NCBI GenBank assembly: GCA_964451985.1
Contig: CAYVKB010000075.1
Coordinates: 1 to 10,640 of the forward strand
DNA from: GBS-DC sp964451985
Lineage (GTDB): Bacteria > Armatimonadota > Fimbriimonadia > Fimbriimonadales > GBS-DC
Reading direction: 5' to 3'
Length of the DNA stretch: 10,640 bases
The position numbers and the translations under genes were made by a program. The notes under the pieces are model-generated. The model searched no databases. It worked only from the letters and a program-made list of their open reading frames with translations, and was not told the DNA's origin. Shown here in pieces: positions 1 to 5,762 of the stretch (its first letter is position 1; the number at the start of each line of letters is the position of its first letter).

Positions 1-113
1 CGACGCTACGGGGATGGGGTTCGTCGGCGGGGACGCCGACGCTACGGGGTGGGTGGGGTCGTCGGCGGGGACGCTACGCGAGTGTGTTTGTAGCTTGGCG
101 TCCCCGCCAACGA
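1..113. repeat. GC-rich palindromic repeat cluster, cut by the left edge
   Basis: The stretch holds repeated GACGCTACGGGG blocks (2-13 and 38-49, plus a shortened form at 71-78), each next to a GTCGGCGGGGAC block. CGTCGGC (22-28) and GCCGACG (35-41) form a perfect 7-bp stem with a 6-base loop. A larger imperfect hairpin pairs 59-74 with 98-113 (15 of 16 pairs). G runs at 46-49, 51-53, 55-58 and 67-70 could also form a G-quadruplex on the plus strand. This looks like a REP-like intergenic element rather than coding DNA. The last hairpin could end transcription of a gene to the left, but no T tract follows it. The array probably continues beyond base 1. Confidence 0.6.
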
Positions 114-167
114 GCCACAATAAAGGAACCCCCGATTGGTATTAGGTATACTCTTTCAGCAAAAAAT

Positions 168-173
168 AGGAGG
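168..173 (+). promoter_or_regulatory. Shine-Dalgarno of apt
   Basis: A perfect AGGAGG precedes two adjacent in-frame ATGs at 176 and 179. Spacing is 2 bases to the first and 5 to the second, so the second ATG is the more probable initiation codon. TATACT at 147-152 could be the -10 box of this operon, but I see no convincing -35. Confidence 0.7.
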
Positions 174-178
174 CGATG

Positions 179-700
179 ATGGCGGAACTCTTAGCAGCGC
201 AACTGGTGCGCGACATTCCGAACTTTCCAGAGCCGGGGATTATCTTCAAAGACATTACCCCCGTACTGAAGCACCCAGCGGCGTTAAAGGAAGTGATTGA
301 CCTGATGACCGAGCATGCGCGACAACTTAAGCCCGATGTGATTGCGGGCATAGAGTCGCGCGGGTTTGTGTTCGGGCTGCCGATTGCGGTTAATTTGGGG
401 CTGGGCTTCGTGCCTGTGCGCAAGCTCGGTAAGCTGCCCGGCGAGAAAATCAGCGAGGAGTACGCGCTGGAGTACGGTACGAATACGGTTGAGATGCACA
501 CCGACTCGGTGGAGCCTGGTCAGCGTGTGGTGGTGGTGGACGACCTGCTGGCGACGGGCGGCACGGCAAGCGCGGCGGCGCGACTCATCGAGCGGCTCGG
601 TGGCACTGTGGCAGGCTTCACCTTCCTCATTGAACTCACCTTTCTGGATGGGCGTAAGCACCTGCGCGGCTACGACGTCTACTCGCTGATTGAATACTGA
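179..700 (+). CDS. apt: Adenine phosphoribosyltransferase (Apt)
   Basis: Cytosolic purine-salvage enzyme converting adenine and PRPP to AMP and pyrophosphate. Recognised from the type I phosphoribosyltransferase fold. The PRPP-binding signature VVVVDDLLATGGTA lies at about residues 117-130. Also present are the ESRGF segment near 59-63, the RKLGKLPGE flexible-loop region near 81-89, and an N-terminal IPNFPEPGIIFKDITP stretch typical of bacterial Apt. At 173 residues it is full length for the family. ATG 179 is preferred over ATG 176 because it sits 5 bases from a perfect AGGAGG; the longer form adds only one Met. The gene opens an operon: only 3 bases separate its stop from the dGTPase-like gene, so adenine salvage and dNTP turnover are probably co-transcribed. 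Nothing is unusual in the protein itself. Confidence 0.96.
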   Translation: MAELLAAQLVRDIPNFPEPGIIFKDITPVLKHPAALKEVIDLMTEHARQLKPDVIAGIESRGFVFGLPIAVNLGLGFVPVRKLGKLPGEKISEEYALEYGTNTVEMHTDSVEPGQRVVVVDDLLATGGTASAAARLIERLGGTVAGFTFLIELTFLDGRKHLRGYDVYSLIEY

Positions 701-703
701 GCC

Positions 704-1759
704 ATGACGATACGCGAGCGACTGGAGCAGCTGGAACTGCAAACCCTTGCGCCCTATGCGACCAAGAGCGCGGAATCGCGTGGGCGACCGATGTCAGAGC
801 CGCCCGACCCCGTGCGTACAGCCTTCCAGCGCGACCGCGACCGCGTGGTACATTCCAAAGCCTTCCGACGCCTCAAACATAAAACACAGGTGTTCTTAGA
901 CCCTAACGAAGACCACTACCGCACGCGCCTGACCCACACCCTTGAGGTGGCGCAGATTGCCCGCACTATCAGCCGCGCCCTAAGCTTGAACGAAGACCTC
1001 ACCGAAGCCATCGCGCTGGCGCACGATTTGGGGCATCCACCTTTCGGGCATACCGGCGAGGAGGCGTTGGACGAGATTCTGCGCCAGTATCTACCCGACG
1101 CGCAGTTCCGACACTACGAGCAGAGCCTGCGCGTGGTGGACTGTATCGAGAAAGAGGGACGCGGGCTGAACCTGACTCACGAGGTGCGCGAGGGCATCGT
1201 GGGGCACTCTAAAGGACGCGCCGACCTTACCGCTCACGAGACCCACAAAGCCGTGCATCTGGAAGCCGCCGTCGTACGCATCGCTGACCGAATTGCCTAC
1301 CTGAACCACGACCTCGACGATGGATTCCGCTCCGGCCTTCTTACCCCCGATGACCTGCCGCGCGACCTAATCGAGTTCCTCGGCAATACGCACAGCGGAC
1401 GCATCGCCCGGATGGTGATGGATGTGGTGGAACAGAGCGATGGCAAGCCCATCGTGCAGATGAGCGAACCCATGCTACAAGCCATGAACCAGATGAAAGA
1501 GTTCATGTTCGAGAACCTGTACCACCACCCGAAAGTGCAGCGCGAGCGTGAGAAGATGACACGCATCATCCACCAGATGTTTGCATACTACTTTGAAAAC
1601 CCGCAGGAGATGTCCGAGAAGTTCCGCCCGAAAGACGACACGGTGGAGGCGCGAGCGCAGGCTGTGTGCGATTATATCGCGGGCATGACCGACCGCTACG
1701 CGCTGTACAAGTATACGCAGCTCTTTATGCCGCGGAATTGGGGAGGGAGCACACTGTGA
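704..1759 (+). CDS. dgt: Deoxyguanosinetriphosphate triphosphohydrolase-like protein (HD domain)
   Basis: HD-superfamily dNTP triphosphohydrolase, expected to cleave dGTP or other dNTPs to the deoxynucleoside and tripolyphosphate, controlling the dNTP pool in the cytosol. Metal-site residues are visible in the usual order: His78 in TRLTHTLEV, His107-Asp108 in LAHDLGHPPFGH, and Asp195 in RIADRIAYLNHDLDD. A GMTDRYA motif sits near residue 327. At 351 residues it matches the shorter 'dGTPase-like' branch rather than the roughly 500-residue E. coli Dgt, so the exact substrate is uncertain; members of this branch often act on several dNTPs under allosteric control. The ATG lies 3 bases after the apt stop with no good ribosome site of its own, so translation is probably coupled. 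The stop overlaps the GTG of the next gene. Confidence 0.92.
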   Translation: MTIRERLEQLELQTLAPYATKSAESRGRPMSEPPDPVRTAFQRDRDRVVHSKAFRRLKHKTQVFLDPNEDHYRTRLTHTLEVAQIARTISRALSLNEDLTEAIALAHDLGHPPFGHTGEEALDEILRQYLPDAQFRHYEQSLRVVDCIEKEGRGLNLTHEVREGIVGHSKGRADLTAHETHKAVHLEAAVVRIADRIAYLNHDLDDGFRSGLLTPDDLPRDLIEFLGNTHSGRIARMVMDVVEQSDGKPIVQMSEPMLQAMNQMKEFMFENLYHHPKVQREREKMTRIIHQMFAYYFENPQEMSEKFRPKDDTVEARAQAVCDYIAGMTDRYALYKYTQLFMPRNWGGSTL

Positions 1760-2103
1760 AACTTAAATGCCGCCGCTGCAACGCGCCGATTACGCTAGAC
1801 GATTTGACTTACATCGCCTACCACGCGCATACGCTGGGGGCGAACCGCGTGGAAGTGCATTTCGAGTGCGCCCACTGCGGGCATCGGGGCGAGCGGATGC
1901 TCTCGCAAGCAGTGTGGGACGAACTGATGCTGAGCTACCTGGAAAACGACGAGCGCAGCACGGACGAGTGGATGACCACGCAGCAGCTCGGTCCTATCAC
2001 GGCGGAGGAAGTGCGTGCGGTGCGCCGCGCCCTGCGTCAGGAGAACATCTTAGAAAGCCTACGCGACTGGGAACGCGCTCGCGATGAGGGGCAAGTTGAC
2101 TGA
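1756..2103 (+). CDS. Small zinc-ribbon protein, function unknown
   Basis: A 115-residue protein that I do not recognise as a named family. It carries two CxxC knuckles, Cys5/Cys8 (KCRRC) and Cys38/Cys41 (FECAHCGHRGE), the spacing of a four-cysteine zinc ribbon. A charged, predicted-helical C-terminal half follows, with no signal peptide or membrane segment, so it should be cytosolic. I chose GTG 1756 because it overlaps the upstream stop as GTGA, follows a GGGAGGGAG ribosome site at 1741-1749, and begins immediately before the first knuckle. An ATG further upstream (1666) would lie inside the dGTPase-like gene. The overlap argues for translational coupling and a role linked to nucleotide metabolism or translation, but that is guilt by association only. 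Confidence 0.82.
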   Translation: MKLKCRRCNAPITLDDLTYIAYHAHTLGANRVEVHFECAHCGHRGERMLSQAVWDELMLSYLENDERSTDEWMTTQQLGPITAEEVRAVRRALRQENILESLRDWERARDEGQVD

Positions 2104-2112
2104 CACAGGCGG

Positions 2113-2118
2113 TATAAT
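2113..2118 (+). promoter_or_regulatory. Perfect -10 box ahead of the CAT tRNA
   Basis: TATAAT lies 9 bases before the first base of the tRNA, placing a start site close to the mature 5' end. A TTGACT sits at 2096-2101, over the stop codon of the zinc-ribbon gene, but the 11-base spacer is too short for a normal sigma-70 -35. No TG extension is present. The tRNA may therefore have its own weak promoter and also receive read-through from the apt operon. Confidence 0.6.
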
Positions 2119-2127
2119 TAAGCACAG

Positions 2128-2202
2128 GGGCCTGTAGCTCAGCGGCAGAGCAGGCGGCTCATAACCGCTTGGTCGCAGGTTCGAATCCTGCCGGGCCCAC
2201 CA
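2128..2202 (+). tRNA. tRNA with CAT anticodon (tRNA-Ile2 favoured over elongator tRNA-Met)
   Basis: A full cloverleaf can be drawn. The acceptor stem pairs GGGCCTG (2128-2134) with CGGGCCC (2192-2198), with one T-G wobble. The D arm is GCTC/GAGC with a short 7-base loop. The anticodon arm is GGCGG-CTCATAA-CCGCT with CAT at 2160-2162. The T arm is GCAGG-TTCGAAT-CCTGC. A discriminator follows, and CCA is encoded at 2200-2202. G1-C72 pairing excludes an initiator tRNA. C4-G69 and C5-G68, and an anticodon stem close to that of E. coli tRNA-Ile2, match determinants used by the lysidine synthetase TilS. I therefore lean to the AUA-reading isoleucine tRNA, but elongator Met remains possible. Confidence 0.93.
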
Positions 2203-2225
2203 ATATTGCTCTTAACTCCAACCTT

Positions 2226-3203
2226 CTACTCCGCTGTTAGGCGTCGCTGGATTGCTGCAATCGCCTGTCTCACGCGTTCGCGCGCCACGTAGATAAAACC
2301 GTCCCGTGAGAATGCCCCTGCCACAAACAGCCCGCGCACGGGCGTTTCGTAGGTTTCAGGGTCGTGGACGGGTTTAGCGTCCACCTCGAAGGGAACGCCC
2401 AACGGCGCAAGCAGGCTCTGGTCTGGCTCCAGCCCGATTAGCGTCAGCACGAAATCTACAGTTAAACTCTCGATGCCCTTTGCGCAGTGCAGTTCCACAC
2501 AGTCGGGATAGATGCGCTGGATATGCGCTTCGATGAGGGGTACGATGCGGTTTTCGTCCACGCGGAGTTGAATCTCACGCAGAATGAAGGGGCGGAACTT
2601 GCACTGCTCCAGCGTTGTTTGGTCGACCGCCAGCCATACGCGGGCGTCGGCGTCGGCGAGACGGATGGCAGCTTCACCTGCGGAGTTGCCCGCACCCACA
2701 ATCAGTACGCGCTTGCGCCAGAAGCGGATGGGTTCGTCGTAGCGCGTCAGCACGTGGGGCAGGTCTGCGCCTTCCACGCTTAGCCGTCGCTCCTTGCCCC
2801 AGACGCCCGTGCAAAGCAGCACACAGCGCGTCCAATACTGCGCAGACTGCTGATGGGGCAGGCGCAGCGCGTGCAGGATGTAGCCTCCCTCCGACGGCTC
2901 GATGCGCACCACGCGCTCGTAGGTTTGAATCGGCAGATTCTCAGCGGAGGCGACTTTTCGATAGTAGTTCAACGCCATCTCGCGGGTGGGTTTCTCGTCG
3001 TGCGGGGTTGAAAACGGGTAGCCGCCGATGGCAAGTTCGTCCGCAGGCGAGAAGAAGCGCATGCCAATCGGATACTCCAACAGGGACTGGCACAGCGTGC
3101 CCGCTTCCAGCATCAGGAACTCCAGCCCCGCGCGTTTTGCCTCTATGCCCGCCGCGATACCGACGGGACCTGCGCCCACAATCAGCAGGTCGTAGGGATA
3201 CAT
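2226..3203 (-). CDS. YpdA-like FAD/NAD(P)-dependent disulfide oxidoreductase, lacking Cys14
   Basis: A 325-residue two-dinucleotide-binding flavoprotein resembling YpdA/Bdr, the putative bacillithiol-disulfide reductase. The N-terminal FAD site GAGPVG is at 10-15, the NAD(P) site GAGNSA at 170-175, and GLFVAGAF near 291-298 closes the FAD domain. The segments EYPIGMRFFSPADELAIGG and KPTREMALNYYRKV correspond to conserved YpdA stretches. No CxxC is present, so it is not a thioredoxin reductase. In characterised YpdA proteins the first glycine motif reads GPCG, with Cys14 reported as functionally important; here residue 14 is Val. The substrate is therefore open. The start at 3203 follows AGGAGA at 3208-3213 and overlaps the upstream stop as TGATG. 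An alternative start further upstream would run into the preceding gene. It is the last gene of the three-gene operon and converges on the tRNA. Confidence 0.85.
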   Translation of the reverse strand: MYPYDLLIVGAGPVGIAAGIEAKRAGLEFLMLEAGTLCQSLLEYPIGMRFFSPADELAIGGYPFSTPHDEKPTREMALNYYRKVASAENLPIQTYERVVRIEPSEGGYILHALRLPHQQSAQYWTRCVLLCTGVWGKERRLSVEGADLPHVLTRYDEPIRFWRKRVLIVGAGNSAGEAAIRLADADARVWLAVDQTTLEQCKFRPFILREIQLRVDENRIVPLIEAHIQRIYPDCVELHCAKGIESLTVDFVLTLIGLEPDQSLLAPLGVPFEVDAKPVHDPETYETPVRGLFVAGAFSRDGFIYVARERVRQAIAAIQRRLTAE

Positions 3204-4018
3204 CAGCTCTCCTCGTAGCCGTCGGGTAGTTTGCGGAACTCCAGAAAGCCTATCGACAATCCACCGCGCACATACCATTCCACGCCCTCCTGCTGGGCGA
3301 TGGCTTCGGTGTCAGGCGTGCCCCACTCCTCGCCGATTACGACGGGCGTGGCGTTAACTCCGACCTGGCGCAGGGTTTCGGCGCGGGCTTTGGCGCGTCG
3401 CACATCGTTCGCGCCGAGTTTCAGCCCCACCTCCACCACCATCACGCGGTCGCCCTTCCACCAAATTAGGTCTGCCAGCAGCGGGTCGTTCTGCGGCTCC
3501 ACATCGATCCCTGCACGGAACAGCGGGGCAAGCCAGTTCCCGACCTGCTTGCGCACGTGGGGTTCGCCTTTACCGCCGCCATCGCCGCCATAGAACAGCG
3601 CGGGTGCACGCGCCACGATTTCGCGCTCGTACCGCTCGCCTTCGCATCTGCCAGTTTCGCCCATTTGCCAATTCTCCAGACGCTCCAGCCGGCGTAGCGA
3701 ATCGCGCAATACTTGAACCAGCTCCTGCACGATACCTGTAAGTTCGTCGATGCGCTGGTCACTGCGTTGTTGGGCTGCAGCGAGTTCCTCTAAGCGCGCC
3801 TCTGTACGCTGTTGGGCTTTGACGAGATCTTCCACGCGCGCCTCTGTACGCCGCTGCGCCTCGATTAGCTCTTGGGCGACCTCAACCAACTGCTCGAATC
3901 GCGCAGGCAGCTCCAGCAACTCGCGCGTCAAGATAGCTTGACGCATGCGCTGCTGCCATTCGGGCTTTTCCTCCAGAATGCGCAGCATGTCTTCAAAGTC
4001 CTGTACCGTGAACGCCAT
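3203..4018 (-). CDS. Coiled-coil protein with PD-(D/E)XK-like domain (DUF3782-type)
   Basis: A 271-residue cytosolic protein with two parts. Residues of about 42-118 form a long coiled coil, including three near-identical 14-residue units (AQRRTEARVEDLVK and variants); the units repeat with a 42-base period in the DNA. Residues 128-260 look like a restriction-endonuclease-type fold: Asp183 in ADLIWW, then Glu196 in VMVVEVGLK, then a helix with RRAKARAETLR and a TPVVIG strand. This architecture is common in uncharacterised cyanobacterial, archaeal and Armatimonadota proteins, often in many copies per genome. The expected ExK lysine is replaced by Gly198, so catalysis is doubtful, although variants at this position occur in the group as I recall it. 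It is co-transcribed with the adaptor upstream (26-base gap) and overlaps the oxidoreductase by one base. Function unknown. Confidence 0.75.
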   Translation of the reverse strand: MAFTVQDFEDMLRILEEKPEWQQRMRQAILTRELLELPARFEQLVEVAQELIEAQRRTEARVEDLVKAQQRTEARLEELAAAQQRSDQRIDELTGIVQELVQVLRDSLRRLERLENWQMGETGRCEGERYEREIVARAPALFYGGDGGGKGEPHVRKQVGNWLAPLFRAGIDVEPQNDPLLADLIWWKGDRVMVVEVGLKLGANDVRRAKARAETLRQVGVNATPVVIGEEWGTPDTEAIAQQEGVEWYVRGGLSIGFLEFRKLPDGYEES

Positions 4019-4044
4019 TCGGAATCCCCGCTTTCATGATACCT

Positions 4045-5712
4045 TTACTCTTCCTGGCTCGCGCCTTCCTCTTCCTCGCGGCCTGTATCTATCTCGAACT
4101 GGCGGCGTTGGGGACCTGCGAAGGGCGGTTTCTGCACCTTGTCGCCCTCGCGCAGCCCGTCCAGAATCTCGGCGTAGCTCGCGCTGCGCAGCCCGATTTT
4201 GACCAACACTTTTTCGGTTTTGGGCTTGCCGTTCGGTTCGGTTTGGTCGGGCAGGATGCGCAGTACATAGTCCTTGCCGTTCTCTTTTCCGATGGCTTCA
4301 AGGGGCAGGCGCAGGACGTCGGTCTTTTGCGCGGTCAGTATTCGGCATCGAGCGGTCATGCCAGGGCGCAGAGCGTCGTCGGTCTGGTTCAAATAGACTT
4401 CCACCGCGAACTTCACCACGCCCAAGGAGGTGCTTTGCCCGCTGTTTTGGGCGGCGGGTGCGATTTTGCGTACCGTGCCTTTGAACGTGCGTTCGGGCAA
4501 GGCGTCCACCGTGATTTCGACAGGCATTCCAACGCGCACTTTGGCGACGTCGAGTTCGTTCAGGTTCAGGCGCACGCGCATTTGCGACAGGTCGGCGACC
4601 TGCAGGATGGGCGTGCCCTCGCCGAAGCCCGTTGTGCCCGACATTACCAGCTCGCCCACCTCGCGGTAGCGGCGCGTCACAACGCCGCGCATGGGGGCGC
4701 GCACATCGGTCTCGGAGAACTGGATCATCAGGTTCTGATAGTTGCTGATGGCTTGCCGCTCACTGGCGCGGGCTTGCTTGAGCTCGAGCTGGCGCATTTC
4801 GATTTCGCGCAGGCGCAGGCGAGCGTTCTGCAGGTCGGCCTGGGCAGCTTCGAGGGCTTTGCGCTTGAGTTCATCCTGCACTGCGCTGGCGCGGGCGCGC
4901 TCCAACTCTGCTTGTGCTGACTCCACCTGCGCCTGCGCATTCTGAATCTCGATGGAATGCTGCTGGGCGAGTTGCTGCTGACGCTGCTGGAGATTGCGCA
5001 GCTGGCTTTCTGCACTGACTAAGGCGGTTTGCGCGGCATCCACCTGCTGACGCGAGACATAACCTTTCTCCAGCAGGTTCTGCAGCCGTTCACTGTTGCG
5101 GCGAGCTTCCTGCATGCGGGTCTCGGCGTCGCGCACGGCGTTGGCGACCTCCACGCGCTCCTGCGGATGTTTCACCTCGCGCAGCAGGCGCAGGTTGTCC
5201 TGAGCGGTTTTGAGCGCGTTTTCGGCGTTTTTGAGGGCGGCTTGGGTGAGCGTGGGCTGCGTTTCCGCCTCGCGTTTTGCCTGCTCGTAGCGTATCTCGG
5301 CTTGGCGCAGTTGCAGGCGCGCCTGCTCCGCTTCCATTTCTAACGCGATGCGCGCTCGCTCCGCACTGGCTTGCGCCGATTCGACCTGAGCGCTGCCTTG
5401 CTCGACCTGTTGCTTAATCTCACGCGGGTCGATGCGCGCCAGCAGCTGTCCCTGCTCCACAATCGCGCCTTCATCCACCAACAGCGATTCGATTCGTCCC
5501 GGCACGCGCGATTTGATTTCCACCACGCGCACGGGTTCGAGCGCGCCCGATTCACTGACTTCCACCGCCACCTCGCCGCGCTCTACGGTGAAAGTGCGCT
5601 CGGTTGAGACGGGTCGGGCTTGCACCGTCCTGCCGACAATAAACCATGCCGCACCCGCGCAGATTGCGACGCTCACAAGTGCGGCTCCGCATCCAATCAG
5701 TCCTTTTCGCAT
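4045..5712 (-). CDS. HlyD/MacA-type periplasmic adaptor (membrane fusion protein)
   Basis: A 555-residue periplasmic adaptor of a tripartite efflux or secretion system, anchored in the inner membrane by one helix (about residues 4-27). Segments follow in order. A first lipoyl half (66-95, with SRVPGRIESLLVDEGAIVEQ) leads into a very long coiled-coil hairpin (about 98-330). The second lipoyl half is at 333-372 (VRAPMRGVVTRRYREVGELV). A beta-barrel (378-460, with LRPGMTARCRI) and a membrane-proximal domain with EAIGKENGKDYVL complete it. The hairpin is longer than in typical MacA. I chose ATG 5712 because it starts directly before the transmembrane helix and follows a GGGGGA site; upstream in-frame sequence is uncharacteristic and overlaps the divergent gene. 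An acidic tail (EEEEGASQEE) ends it. No MacB-type ABC permease or TolC is in the window, so the partner is unknown. Confidence 0.9.
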   Translation of the reverse strand: MRKGLIGCGAALVSVAICAGAAWFIVGRTVQARPVSTERTFTVERGEVAVEVSESGALEPVRVVEIKSRVPGRIESLLVDEGAIVEQGQLLARIDPREIKQQVEQGSAQVESAQASAERARIALEMEAEQARLQLRQAEIRYEQAKREAETQPTLTQAALKNAENALKTAQDNLRLLREVKHPQERVEVANAVRDAETRMQEARRNSERLQNLLEKGYVSRQQVDAAQTALVSAESQLRNLQQRQQQLAQQHSIEIQNAQAQVESAQAELERARASAVQDELKRKALEAAQADLQNARLRLREIEMRQLELKQARASERQAISNYQNLMIQFSETDVRAPMRGVVTRRYREVGELVMSGTTGFGEGTPILQVADLSQMRVRLNLNELDVAKVRVGMPVEITVDALPERTFKGTVRKIAPAAQNSGQSTSLGVVKFAVEVYLNQTDDALRPGMTARCRILTAQKTDVLRLPLEAIGKENGKDYVLRILPDQTEPNGKPKTEKVLVKIGLRSASYAEILDGLREGDKVQKPPFAGPQRRQFEIDTGREEEEGASQEE

Positions 5713-5732
5713 GCGTTTCCGTCCCCCGCAGA

Positions 5733-5755
5733 AGTGTACCTTATAGAGGTACACT
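5733..5755. promoter_or_regulatory. Palindromic operator/promoter between divergent genes
   Basis: AGTGTACCT (5733-5741) and AGGTACACT (5747-5755) form a perfect 9-bp inverted repeat with a 5-base centre. It lies in the 50-bp gap between the adaptor operon (minus) and the CHAD gene (plus). The centre supplies -10-like boxes in both directions: TATAGA at 5742-5747 on the plus strand and TATAAG (5740-5745) on the minus. A dimeric regulator bound here would cover both start regions. No -35 box is obvious either way. The palindrome could alternatively be a short RNA hairpin. The regulator itself is not in the window. Confidence 0.5.
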
Positions 5756-5762
5756 CTCGCAT

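Noticed and set aside
1..113. CRISPR array
   Set aside because: The repeats are irregular and partly abutting, with no uniform spacers and no cas genes.
2096..2118. TTGACT plus TATAAT as a normal sigma-70 promoter of the tRNA
   Set aside because: The spacer is 11 bases, too short for a standard -35/-10 pair. Only the -10 box is kept.
2615..3229. 204-codon plus-strand open frame opposite the YpdA-like gene
   Set aside because: Arg/Ala/Ser-rich shadow with no recognisable domain; the opposite strand has a clear flavoprotein.
3204..3278. N-terminal extension of the YpdA-like protein
   Set aside because: It overlaps the preceding gene. ATG 3203 has AGGAGA at good spacing and begins just before the FAD motif.
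4036..4920. Long plus-strand open frame opposite the adaptor gene
   Set aside because: It is a shadow of the biased codons of the real gene; no family features and no ribosome site.
5646..5762. Upstream in-frame extension of the CHAD gene
   Set aside because: It would overlap the divergent adaptor gene and cross the palindromic promoter region. ATG 5763 is the simpler start.
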